A stretch of DNA of 64,000 bases from RGIG4034 sp045576455 (GTDB lineage: Bacteria; Bacillota; Clostridia; Lachnospirales; Lachnospiraceae), in assembly GCA_045576455.1 (NCBI GenBank), contig JAZNGM010000001.1, positions 1 to 64,000 of the forward strand, read 5' to 3'. The notes under the pieces are model-generated. The model was not told where the DNA came from. It made no database searches and worked only from the letters and a program-made list of their open reading frames with translations. The translations under genes were made by a program, and so were the position numbers. Positions 35,246 to 43,828 of the stretch are shown here, in pieces (the first letter of the stretch is position 1; every line of letters begins with the position of its first letter).

Positions 35246-36652
35246 ATGAGTTATGTAAAAAATCAGGTAGTGGCTTTGTCCATAGAGGACATTGGTAATG
35301 AGGGTGAGGGCATCGGATTTCTAGATGCTGATACGGCTTTGGAGAAAACCCGTGGTTTTGCTGTTTTTGTCAAAGATGCAATCCCGGGAGATTATGCCCA
35401 AGTAAAGCTCATCAAAGTAAAGAAAAATTATGCGTATGGAAGATTAGAGAAGGTTATAACACCTTCTCCTTTTCGCATTGAGCCAAAGTGTGCGATAAGC
35501 AGACAATGCGGTGGCTGTCAGATTCAGGCAATGGATTATAACAGACAGCTTGCGTTTAAAGAAAATAAGGTGAAAAACAATTTAATCCATATAGGTGGTT
35601 TTGATAAGGAGTTTGTAGATTCTGTTACAGAACCGATTGTAGGTATGGATAATCCGTACCGTTACCGTAATAAGGCGCAATTCCCGATTGGTACGGATAA
35701 GAACGGTAATATTATCGCAGGTTTTTATGCGGGAAGGACACACAGTATTATACCGTGTACGGATTGTATTTTGGGTGTTTCTGAAAACAAAATGATTCTT
35801 GACACAATTGTCAGCTTTATGAAGGAATATGGCGTGACGCCGTATGATGAAACGACCGGAAAAGGATTGGTGCGTCATGTGCTTATCCGTAAAGGCTTTG
35901 CTACCGGACAGTTAATGGTATGCATTGTGATTAACGGAAAGAAGATACCGGCTGAAGACATACTTATAAAAAGGCTTTCGGAAATTGAAAATATGACGAG
36001 TGTGTCAGTGAGCATAAACCGGGAAAACACAAATGTAATAATGGGTAAGGGTATACGCATTCTGTGGGGAAGTTCTACCATTGAAGATACGATTAAGGAT
36101 GTAAGGTTTAAAATATCCCCGCTTTCTTTTTATCAGGTAAATCCGGTCCAGACAGAGAAGCTTTATAGTCTGGCACTGGAATATGCGGGGCTTACGGGAA
36201 AAGAAACCGTGTGGGATTTGTATTGCGGTATCGGAACGATTTCTCTTTTCCTTGCAAAGGCGGCAGCAAAGGTATATGGCGTTGAGATTGTGCCGCAGGC
36301 TATCGAGGATGCAAAGGAAAACGTCCGGATTAATGGAATGGATAATGCAACCTTTTATGTGGGGAAAGCAGAGGAGGTTCTGCCGAGGGAGTACAAAGAG
36401 CATGGCGTGTATGCGGATGTCATAGTGGTTGATCCGCCACGTAAGGGTTGTGATAATGTATGTCTTGAAACGATGCTTAAGATGCAACCGAAGAAAATTG
36501 TGTATGTGAGCTGCGACAGTGCGACGCTTGCCCGTGACCTTAAGATTTTGTGTGACGGCGGGTATGAAATTAAGAAGGTGCGTGCGGTAGACCAGTTTGG
36601 ACACACGGTGCATGTTGAGACGGTTGTGTTGTTACAACGCACTGTTTTTTAG
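35246..36652 (+). CDS. rlmD: 23S rRNA (uracil-C5)-methyltransferase, RumA/RlmD family
   Basis: An S-adenosylmethionine-dependent m5U methyltransferase. Residues 1-65 form a TRAM RNA-binding domain. A cysteine cluster (CAISRQCGGCQIQ plus a later CTDC) binds [4Fe-4S]. The Rossmann part has DLYCGIGTISLFLA and VVDPPRKGCD; the catalytic cysteine sits in YVSCDSATLARDL. The target is probably U1939 of 23S rRNA, but Gram-positive members such as RlmCD can also modify U747, so the site is not certain. 468 residues, full length. Confidence 0.9.
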   Translation: MSYVKNQVVALSIEDIGNEGEGIGFLDADTALEKTRGFAVFVKDAIPGDYAQVKLIKVKKNYAYGRLEKVITPSPFRIEPKCAISRQCGGCQIQAMDYNRQLAFKENKVKNNLIHIGGFDKEFVDSVTEPIVGMDNPYRYRNKAQFPIGTDKNGNIIAGFYAGRTHSIIPCTDCILGVSENKMILDTIVSFMKEYGVTPYDETTGKGLVRHVLIRKGFATGQLMVCIVINGKKIPAEDILIKRLSEIENMTSVSVSINRENTNVIMGKGIRILWGSSTIEDTIKDVRFKISPLSFYQVNPVQTEKLYSLALEYAGLTGKETVWDLYCGIGTISLFLAKAAAKVYGVEIVPQAIEDAKENVRINGMDNATFYVGKAEEVLPREYKEHGVYADVIVVDPPRKGCDNVCLETMLKMQPKKIVYVSCDSATLARDLKILCDGGYEIKKVRAVDQFGHTVHVETVVLLQRTVF

Positions 36653-36694
36653 GAAACCTTAACATGGCTTTACAGGGTACTGGAGAAATGATAT

Positions 36695-37444
36695 ATGAAC
36701 TTAAAGCAGGCAGAAGAATTTTACAAGCAGTACAATGGTATGGAATTTCACATGAGCCGTGAAAAACTCCCAAAATATCGGGAGTTTTGCGCACTCAACA
36801 TTGCTGACAGCGTCAAAAAGCAGTGGCGATGCGAAAGATGGAATGAATATTATGCATGTTTTCCGTATGAAGATATGGAAACAGCAGTATATATTTTTGC
36901 CACCCTGCTGGATTTCATGCCACCCGAACCGGAATATTTTAGCATGATGAAGGAGACAGCAGAAAGAATAGAAACATTACTGGATTCCCGACAGGCAGGT
37001 TATGTGGTACATGAAATTGTTGGAAAGAATGCCTACAAAGGTCATGGCGGCCTGATAGAATTGTGTTGTAAAAACGGATGTAAGGATATGGCGGAAGATT
37101 TGATAAGGCTTGCTATAAGGTTGATTGACAAAGCGGCAGAAGATTCGGATATATATCTCTTATCTGTCAGAAGTTATCTTGTGGATGTATGTGAATTATA
37201 TGGCTTGGAGTTATGTAACAATACTAAGAAAAAGTTGATCCGTGAAAATGGAGAACACCTTTTTAAATATTATTACAGGGGCGCACAAGAAGGAAATGGA
37301 TTTGCTATGGGAGAACTTGGAAAGTATTATCGTGACGGAATTGGCTGTGAAAAAAATTTGGATTTGGCTAAGATGTGGATGGAACGGGCTTATGAAAAAG
37401 GCAATAAAATGATTTACCCCTATTTGCGGGAATTAATTACATAG
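36695..37444 (+). CDS. Hypothetical protein with C-terminal Sel1-like repeat
   Basis: A 249-residue cytosolic protein. Residues 1-170 are mostly helical and not recognised. The C-terminal 60 residues contain a Sel1-type repeat (GFAMGELGKYYRDGIGCEKN, then LDLAKMWMERAYEKGN), a protein-binding helical hairpin. TGGAGAAA precedes the ATG. It may be cotranscribed with rlmD, 42 bases upstream, but the functions do not suggest a link. Confidence 0.72.
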   Translation: MNLKQAEEFYKQYNGMEFHMSREKLPKYREFCALNIADSVKKQWRCERWNEYYACFPYEDMETAVYIFATLLDFMPPEPEYFSMMKETAERIETLLDSRQAGYVVHEIVGKNAYKGHGGLIELCCKNGCKDMAEDLIRLAIRLIDKAAEDSDIYLLSVRSYLVDVCELYGLELCNNTKKKLIRENGEHLFKYYYRGAQEGNGFAMGELGKYYRDGIGCEKNLDLAKMWMERAYEKGNKMIYPYLRELIT

Positions 37445-37574
37445 TAAGGAGATAGAGTAAAATTATAGCAATATAGGAAATATCAGAAATTGAAACTCTG
37501 ATTGAAGAATAGGAGACCAGACTGTATAATATTAGGCAGAAGAAAATAAATAAAGAAAGTATAGAGGAAATAGT

Positions 37575-37985
37575 ATGCAGATAATACCTTATAGCCGGGA
37601 AGTATTCTATTATGAAACCGATCAGATGGGCATTGTCCATCATTCCAATTATGTTCGCTGGCTGGAAGAAGCCCGGATTGATTTTATGAAACAGATTGGG
37701 ATTTCCTATGCAGCAATGGAGGAGATGGGGATTCTGATTCCGGTGCTGGGAGTATCAGTTACATATAAAATACCGTTCCGTTATGGAGAACGTATGTATA
37801 TTAAGGTAAAGCCTTGTGAATATAACGGTATCAAGCTTAAGTTGGAATATGAACTTAGAAATGCTGAGGACGGCAAGGTTTGTTCACTTGGAAAATCCGA
37901 GCATTGTTTCTGTACACGCGAGATGAAACCAATGTCTTTAAAAAAGAGTTACCCTGATTTATCTGTTAAATTTGAAGCGGTATAA
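37575..37985 (+). CDS. 4HBT hot-dog acyl-CoA thioesterase (YbgC/FadM type)
   Basis: A 136-residue hot-dog fold enzyme that hydrolyses acyl-CoA thioesters. The active-site segment YETDQMGIVHHSNYVRWLEE contains the catalytic Asp and the HHSNY helix start; the rest, VTYKIPFRYGERMYIKV and LKLEYELRN, matches the strands of the family. TAGAGGAAATAGT precedes the ATG. Stand-alone gene; the acyl substrate is unknown. Confidence 0.9.
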   Translation: MQIIPYSREVFYYETDQMGIVHHSNYVRWLEEARIDFMKQIGISYAAMEEMGILIPVLGVSVTYKIPFRYGERMYIKVKPCEYNGIKLKLEYELRNAEDGKVCSLGKSEHCFCTREMKPMSLKKSYPDLSVKFEAV

Positions 37986-38190
37986 GGAATGCCTGAAGGT
38001 AAAAGGGATTTGTGTATCACTGTACCGTTCCCGGTGTTGAGATATTCAATTTTATGTGTTGTGGCTAGTGTTATTGTTCTTCTTAGGAAACGGCTCAAAA
38101 TAACCTTATGATAACTATATTTTGTTCTTTACGGAAAATCATATAGGGGGGTATTATAAATACATCTATTATTTAAAAGGAGTATAGACT

Positions 38191-38601
38191 ATGCGAAAGG
38201 GATTAGTATTATTAGTATCATTGATGTGCGTGTTAGCATTAGTAGGTTGTGGCAAAGACAATAAAAAACAGGCAATGTTGACCGGATCTTTTACCGCACA
38301 GGTAAGAGGTGTGATTCCGGATTATGTAATGGATGAGAAACCGCGTATTGCTATTGTTACAGAGTTTCACGGGTTCCCATTTCTTATTCATGTAGGAACT
38401 GAAATTGGAAGCCAGTTGGTGGAGGGAGAAATATATGTATTTACCTTTGAACCGATGCCTGTTAATTATTCTAAGGAAGATTTAGACAGTGTAAGTCTAA
38501 AGGCGATGAATGAAAAATCACGGGGATTTGTAATCACAGATTTTAGACTTGCAAATGAGGATGAGATTGGATTATCAAGTCTTCGTCCGACTATAGAATA
38601 A
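38191..38601 (+). CDS. Hypothetical lipoprotein
   Basis: A 136-residue protein with a type II signal peptide (VSLMCVLALVGCGKDN, Cys20). The mature domain (VEGEIYVFTFEPMPVNYSKE and flanking strands) looks like a small beta barrel, but I recognise no family. AAAAGGAG precedes the ATG. A possible promoter (TTTACG, 18 bases, TATTAT at 38128-38157) and a hairpin downstream mark it as a single-gene unit. Confidence 0.72.
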   Translation: MRKGLVLLVSLMCVLALVGCGKDNKKQAMLTGSFTAQVRGVIPDYVMDEKPRIAIVTEFHGFPFLIHVGTEIGSQLVEGEIYVFTFEPMPVNYSKEDLDSVSLKAMNEKSRGFVITDFRLANEDEIGLSSLRPTIE

Positions 38602-38620
38602 TCCAACTAGGTTTTGTATG

Positions 38621-38644
38621 TAGCGGCTTGATAAAAAGCCGCTA
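38621..38644 (+). terminator. Hairpin after the small lipoprotein
   Basis: TAGCGGCTT and AAGCCGCTA form a nine-pair stem with a six-base loop; the tail (TTCATATTTG) is only moderately T-rich. Confidence 0.6.
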
Positions 38645-38715
38645 TTCATATTTGTAACGGGACATGAAAAACAGCACATGCTTATTTTGGAAAAAAATTG
38701 GAAAGAGGATATTTC

Positions 38716-40497
38716 ATGAAAAAGATAAAAAATGTCCTGATAACTACGATGTTACTTGTAACATTTATGTTGGCGGGCTGTGGAGCAGCAAAAAGTGACG
38801 GGGAGGAAGGAAACATGTCAGCTAATAATACGGATGAACATGCAAGTGCAGGGAGTAATGTTGATATAATAGATACTGGCAATAAGGAACAACTTACGGA
38901 TAATGCAGAAGATACGAACAAAGAAGGTCAGGAAATCACAGAAGAAAAGCCATCCGTGTACAATAATTTTCCGACTATCTATGCAGATTTTCCGGACCCT
39001 GATATCATTCGCGTGGGGGATAATTATTACATGGTGAGTACCACCATGAATATGTGTCCCGGTGCGCCTATTATGAAGTCCACGGATTTGGTACACTGGC
39101 AGATTGTAAATTATGTATACGACACCTTTGAGGAAGATGACATTACCAATCTGGAAAACGGACAGGATATGTACAGCAGAGGTTCATGGGCGGCATCCCT
39201 TAAATATGAAGAGGATACAGGGCTTTATTATGTAGCATTCTCCAGCAATAATCATGGATTTTACATATTTACCACGGAGGATATAGAAAAAGGAGAGTGG
39301 AAAAAGCACAGTACCCGTGATGGCTTTCACGACCCGGCACTGTATCTTGAGGACGGCAAACTGTATGTGCTCTCTGCCGCCGGTGGTACTTGCAGAATAC
39401 AGGAGCTAAAGCTTAATGATGCTACAGGAACCGTAGAAAAAATCGGAAGCTCCACATCACTATTTACAAACAAAGACTGGGGGCTTTGGGAAGGCGCTCA
39501 TGCCTACAAAATCGGTGATTATTATTATGTGTTTATTATAGCTTCCCCTACGGACCGCTGGATGCGGACCCAGCTTTGTTACCGTTCAAAGGAGTTGAAA
39601 AGCGGTGCATGGGAAGAAAAAGTGATTTATCAAAATGGCCTTGGTAATGCCGGTGCAGGTCTTGCACAGGGCGGTGTGGTACAGACCCAATACGGTGACT
39701 GGTATGGCTTTATGTTCCAGGACAGAGGTGCGGTAGGACGTATTCCTTCTGTTGTTGCGGTACATTGGGAGAATGACTGGCCTATGATGGGAACCTATGA
39801 TATAAAAGGAAACTTTAACAATAATGGTTCTGCATACGGAATGCGCATATCTCTTGCAGACAGTGGAATTGCAAATTATTTTACGGATAATGATGAATTT
39901 GACTATAAGGAAGGCGAAGCCTTAAAAAAGGTTTGGCAGTGGAATCACAATCCCAAAGAAGGCTTTTGGTCGGTGACGGATGCACCGGGCTACCTACGCC
40001 TTACTACGGACTGTGTGGCAGATAATGTATGCTATGCGCACAATTCTTTGACACAAAGGACCTTTGGACCCACCTGTCAGTCAGAGGTAAAGATACTGAC
40101 AGACAATATGAAGCCTGGTGATTATGCAGGACTTTGTGCCGTGGCAGACCATTATGCTATGGTGGGAGTGATGTGTGATGATAACGGTGACCGCTATATT
40201 TTCCAGGCAAACAGTGAGTTTAAGACAGCGTTTGATGAGCCTAACGAAGTGATATCACAGAAGTTGGGTAATGGAACGGAAGTATATTTAAAAATAACTT
40301 ATCAGTTTAAATCCTCAGATAGTGCAGAATTTTTCTATAGTCTTGATGGTGAAAACTGGACATCTATCGGAAAAAAACAGAGTCTGGCATTCTCTACTGC
40401 TACCACCTTTATGGGTACCAGGACGTGGCTTTTCAACTATGCTACCAAAGAGACGGGCGGATATGTGGATTTTGACTACTATAGAGTGACAAAGTAA
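38716..40497 (+). CDS. GH43 family glycosidase lipoprotein (beta-xylosidase/arabinofuranosidase-like)
   Basis: A surface glycosidase attached by a lipobox cysteine (MLAGCGAAK). After a Ser/Asp-rich linker, residues about 85-390 form the GH43 five-bladed propeller: YADFPDPDIIRVGDNYYMVS has the general-base Asp, FHDPALYLEDGKLYV the pKa-modulating Asp, and WGLWEGAHAYKIGDYYYV the acid Glu. Residues 410-590 form a beta-sandwich of the GH43_C2/DUF1349 type that often completes the active site. It probably trims xylan or arabinan side chains outside the cell. The ATG at 38716 follows GAAAGAGG; an ATG at 38698 lacks a good site. No sugar transporter is next to it. Confidence 0.9.
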   Translation: MKKIKNVLITTMLLVTFMLAGCGAAKSDGEEGNMSANNTDEHASAGSNVDIIDTGNKEQLTDNAEDTNKEGQEITEEKPSVYNNFPTIYADFPDPDIIRVGDNYYMVSTTMNMCPGAPIMKSTDLVHWQIVNYVYDTFEEDDITNLENGQDMYSRGSWAASLKYEEDTGLYYVAFSSNNHGFYIFTTEDIEKGEWKKHSTRDGFHDPALYLEDGKLYVLSAAGGTCRIQELKLNDATGTVEKIGSSTSLFTNKDWGLWEGAHAYKIGDYYYVFIIASPTDRWMRTQLCYRSKELKSGAWEEKVIYQNGLGNAGAGLAQGGVVQTQYGDWYGFMFQDRGAVGRIPSVVAVHWENDWPMMGTYDIKGNFNNNGSAYGMRISLADSGIANYFTDNDEFDYKEGEALKKVWQWNHNPKEGFWSVTDAPGYLRLTTDCVADNVCYAHNSLTQRTFGPTCQSEVKILTDNMKPGDYAGLCAVADHYAMVGVMCDDNGDRYIFQANSEFKTAFDEPNEVISQKLGNGTEVYLKITYQFKSSDSAEFFYSLDGENWTSIGKKQSLAFSTATTFMGTRTWLFNYATKETGGYVDFDYYRVTK

Positions 40498-40584
40498 CCT
40501 TTTCTATACGGGCGCTAAGCGGGGTATTGTGCTTTGTTTTACGTGGTTGTGATGAAGTATACTATCAGTAATGTTTCGATAATC

Positions 40585-41733
40585 GCATCAGCATAATTAA
40601 CATACTTGAGCGCTTTAAATTTATGCATATTTACTGAAAGTGAAAAAGCGACATCATTGTAACTTGTTTTTTCATTTACATTCTATATGATATACTATAT
40701 GAATAGAATTCCTCTGTTTATTTTAGGAGGAATAAATATGAAAAAAACATTACAGAATCTTACCATAAAGAATAGTTTTATGTTTGCCGCAGTTATGTGT
40801 GAAGAAGACAACTGCAAAGAATTTTTGGAAATGGCACTTGGCATTGAAATTGAAAGAGTAGAGGTAGATAAAGAAAAGACTATGGCATACCATCCCCAAT
40901 ATAAAGGTGTGCGTCTTGATATTTATGCCAAGGATGAACACAATACGCGTTACAATGTGGAGATGCAGGTACAACCCAAAGATTCATGTGGGAAAAGAGC
41001 CCGATATTATCATAGCCAGATTGATATGGATATGTTAAGAACAGGCTTTGAGTATTCAGAGCTTCCGCCGGCATTTGTAATATTTGTCTGTGATTTTGAT
41101 CCATATGGCGAAAGGAAGTATTTGTATATCTTTGAAAACCGGTGTTTACAGGATTATTCATTGAATATGAAGGATACAAGCCGAACGGTTTTCTTAAGCA
41201 CTGCCGGAGAGAATCCTGACGAAGTTCCGGAGTCTATGGTAAAGTTTCTCAAGTTTGTTCATGCTGACTTAGAAGAAAGTATGCAGGATTATAATGACGC
41301 CTATGTGCGTAAACTTCAAAAATGCATTCAGAATATTAAGCTTAGCAGAGAGATGGAGGCAAAGTATATGGTGTTGGAAGAATTAATGAAAGATGAATTC
41401 AAGGCCGGAAAAGCAGAGGGAAAAGCAGAAGGAAAAGCCGAGTCAATCCTTGAGCTTTTAGAAGAACTCGGAAATATTCCTGCGGAGCTTGAAGGACGTA
41501 TCAACGTTGAGAAAAATCTTGAAATTCTAAAGAAATGGAATAAACTTGCTGCAAAAGCAGACTCCATCGAACAGTTTATAAAGAACATGTAATATATTCG
41601 AAACAGTATGTCTTATTTTAGAGGACATTTCTATGAATCATCTTAGATGAGTGCTGTTATCTGACAGCACTCACTTATCGTTATTATCGTGCCTGTTCAG
41701 GCAAATTTTCGTTTTTTTACAGGGGAATTCTAT
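40585..41733 (+). mobile_element. Rpn-nuclease element, copy 2
   Basis: Homologous over its full length to 23724-24881, with left edge near 40585. ATAGAATTCCTCTG at 40703-40716 and a 13-of-14 complement at 41720-41733 bracket the gene. A nine-pair hairpin at 41649-41672 (GAGTGCTGT and ACAGCACTC) matches the copy-1 hairpin, where a G-T pair keeps the stem. The remaining gap from 40498 to 40584 shows no gene. Confidence 0.55.
40738..41592 (+). CDS. Rpn family recombination-promoting nuclease, copy 2
   Basis: A 284-residue paralogue of the protein at 23875, starting MKKTLQNLTIKNSFMFAAVM behind TTAGGAGGAAT. The PD-(D/E)XK residues are kept (GVRLDIYAKDEHNTRYNVEM, then QVQ). The Gly-Lys-Ala-Glu linker has one fewer repeat than copy 1, a sign of slippage. 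The C-terminal helix KKWNKLAAKADSIEQFIKNM is almost the same. Both copies look intact and expressible. Action on DNA recombination is inferred from the family. Confidence 0.85.
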   Translation: MKKTLQNLTIKNSFMFAAVMCEEDNCKEFLEMALGIEIERVEVDKEKTMAYHPQYKGVRLDIYAKDEHNTRYNVEMQVQPKDSCGKRARYYHSQIDMDMLRTGFEYSELPPAFVIFVCDFDPYGERKYLYIFENRCLQDYSLNMKDTSRTVFLSTAGENPDEVPESMVKFLKFVHADLEESMQDYNDAYVRKLQKCIQNIKLSREMEAKYMVLEELMKDEFKAGKAEGKAEGKAESILELLEELGNIPAELEGRINVEKNLEILKKWNKLAAKADSIEQFIKNM

Positions 41734-41872
41734 TTAAGTTACACAAACATGTATAAAGCATGGTTTTTTAATGATGAAATGTATGATAAAATGAATGAAA
41801 AGTACCATGGAATAAAGCCTTGTGAAGGTGTTTCATTATAATAAAATTAACAGTGATATGGGGAGAAGCAGA

Positions 41873-42793
41873 ATGATTGATAAATTACGAAGCGAGATTA
41901 ATACTATTTTCGTCGGCAAAGAAGATGTTGTGGAGGATGTTCTTACCTGTATCCTTGCCGGAGGCCATATTCTCTTGGAGGATGTTCCCGGAGTCGGCAA
42001 AACCACCCTTTCCAAGGCAGTGGCGAGGGCTATGGGACTTGATTATGGGCGTATTCAGTTTACACCCGACACACTTCCTACGGACATTACGGGATTATCT
42101 ATATTTAACATGAAAACTAATGAGTTTGAGTTTCATGAGGGTGCCATTATGCATCAGATAGTCCTTGCAGATGAAATTAACAGAACTTCTCCCAAAACCC
42201 AAGCAGCGCTTTTGGAAGCAATGGCAGAGGGACAGGTCAGTGCAGACGGGAAACTATTGGCATTGCCGGAGCCGTTCATAGTAATTGCAACGCAGAACCC
42301 TATTGAGTATATGGGGACATATCCGCTTCCCGAGGCGGAACTGGATAGATTCATGATGAAGTTATCCATCGGGTATCCGTCCATGGAGAAGGAGATTTTG
42401 ATGACACGCAATTTCCTTGCCGGTACGCAGCTTGACAGTATTAATACCGTCTCTTCGGCTGAGGAACTTCTTATCGAAAGAAAGACCGTAGAAAAAATCC
42501 AGATAAGTGATGCAGTTTTTACTTATGCCTACAATATAATCAATATGACCAGAGAGGAATCTAACTTCGTAACAGGAGCAAGCCCCAGAGCCTACATTGC
42601 ACTTGTCAAGGCTTCACAGGCCAGAGCATATCTAAGCGGACGGGAATTTGTTACTCCTGATGATGTAAAAGCGGTTGCAGTAAATGTACTTCATCACCGC
42701 ATTTCCCTGTCTCAGGAGGCAAAGGTTAGGAAAGAAGATGTGAAAAAGATTCTCAAAAGTATTTTGGTCACTGCCAAGGTACCTATGAAGTAG
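41873..42793 (+). CDS. MoxR family AAA+ ATPase
   Basis: A 306-residue AAA+ chaperone-like ATPase. GGHILLEDVPGVGKTTLSKA holds Walker A, MHQIVLADEINRTSPKTQAA Walker B, ATQNPIEYMGTYPLPEAELD the sensor and finger region, and TGASPRAYIALVKAS sensor 2. MoxR proteins paired with DUF58 and transglutaminase proteins are thought to aid assembly or maturation of partners; the target here is unknown. I chose the ATG at 41873 (GGGGAGAAGC before it) over a GTG at 41822. First gene of a three-gene operon. Confidence 0.9.
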   Translation: MIDKLRSEINTIFVGKEDVVEDVLTCILAGGHILLEDVPGVGKTTLSKAVARAMGLDYGRIQFTPDTLPTDITGLSIFNMKTNEFEFHEGAIMHQIVLADEINRTSPKTQAALLEAMAEGQVSADGKLLALPEPFIVIATQNPIEYMGTYPLPEAELDRFMMKLSIGYPSMEKEILMTRNFLAGTQLDSINTVSSAEELLIERKTVEKIQISDAVFTYAYNIINMTREESNFVTGASPRAYIALVKASQARAYLSGREFVTPDDVKAVAVNVLHHRISLSQEAKVRKEDVKKILKSILVTAKVPMK

Positions 42794-42808
42794 ACAGACT
42801 GGAGATTT

Positions 42809-43828
42809 ATGAAAAGAAGACACCTGATTTTTTGTTTTTTATGGATACTGTCGCTTATAGGCATATCATTTTACGGAGGAGTGGTAAGCTATGGAATTTT
42901 TTGTGCCTTAACTTTGATCCCTGTGATAATGTATGCTTATCTTCTTTTTGTGCGCATCGGATTTAAAATCTATCAGCAGATCGGGACTAAATCAGTGGTT
43001 TGCCGTACACCGGTCTCTTACTATTTTACACTTCAGAATGAGACTAAGTTTGCATTTGCCGGCATAAAGGTTTTGTTCTTTGAATTCGGTGTTGATTACG
43101 GAGATTTAAAGTGCGATGAAGAGTATGAACTGATGCCTGAATCGGGTCATCAGGTTAATACAAATGTTGTGTGCAAGTATCGGGGAGAATATGAAATCGG
43201 GGTAAAAAAAATAATCATTACTGATTTTCTCGGCATGTTCAGCATTACATATAAAAATGCTTCGCCTCTTAAGGTAAACGTGCTTCCCGCTATTGAATAT
43301 CCAAGTGATGACATGGAAATCGAAAAATCGCTGTTATCAAATAATTCATCACATAACCGGCCTGAAATGCGTGACATTTTGGTGCGTCCTTATATAGAAG
43401 GTGATTCCCTCAGAAGCATAAACTGGAAGGCAACCGCTAAAAATTTTAAGCTTATGACGGCGAAAATGATTTCTGAGGAACACAGCAGTATTCATATTCT
43501 GTTAGACACCAAACGTTATGGGAAAGAACTTTGGGAGTACCTTCCGCGTGAGGATGAGCTTCTGACCCGTCTTATATCTTTAGTGTTATATTTCGTTAAT
43601 AGGAACATAGGTGTTGAGATAAGCTTCTATTCACAAGGCATGAAGCATGTGACGATTAAAAGTATGCAAAAATTTGAAGAGTTTTATGCATGTATTTGTG
43701 CTGTGATTTTTTCGCCGGATATAGATATTAGCGCTATTCGCACGGATATACTGAAGACAGGGCAGCCTTATGAAACAAATCTTTTCATTTTGTGTTCAGA
43801 AGAGCCGGAAGCGGAGGTGGGAAAATGA
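42809..43828 (+). CDS. DUF58 domain protein
   Basis: A 339-residue protein with two N-terminal transmembrane helices (residues 5-50), a beta-rich middle and the DUF58 hallmark DILVRPYIEGDSLRSINWKA near residue 190, followed by a von Willebrand A-like region. DUF58 proteins accompany MoxR ATPases. It is 15 bases after moxR-type gene and overlaps the transglutaminase gene by four bases. Confidence 0.88.
   Translation: MKRRHLIFCFLWILSLIGISFYGGVVSYGIFCALTLIPVIMYAYLLFVRIGFKIYQQIGTKSVVCRTPVSYYFTLQNETKFAFAGIKVLFFEFGVDYGDLKCDEEYELMPESGHQVNTNVVCKYRGEYEIGVKKIIITDFLGMFSITYKNASPLKVNVLPAIEYPSDDMEIEKSLLSNNSSHNRPEMRDILVRPYIEGDSLRSINWKATAKNFKLMTAKMISEEHSSIHILLDTKRYGKELWEYLPREDELLTRLISLVLYFVNRNIGVEISFYSQGMKHVTIKSMQKFEEFYACICAVIFSPDIDISAIRTDILKTGQPYETNLFILCSEEPEAEVGK

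Noticed and set aside
36005..36613. 202-codon minus-strand open frame
   Set aside because: It is antisense to the RlmD-type methyltransferase gene, whose motifs are intact.
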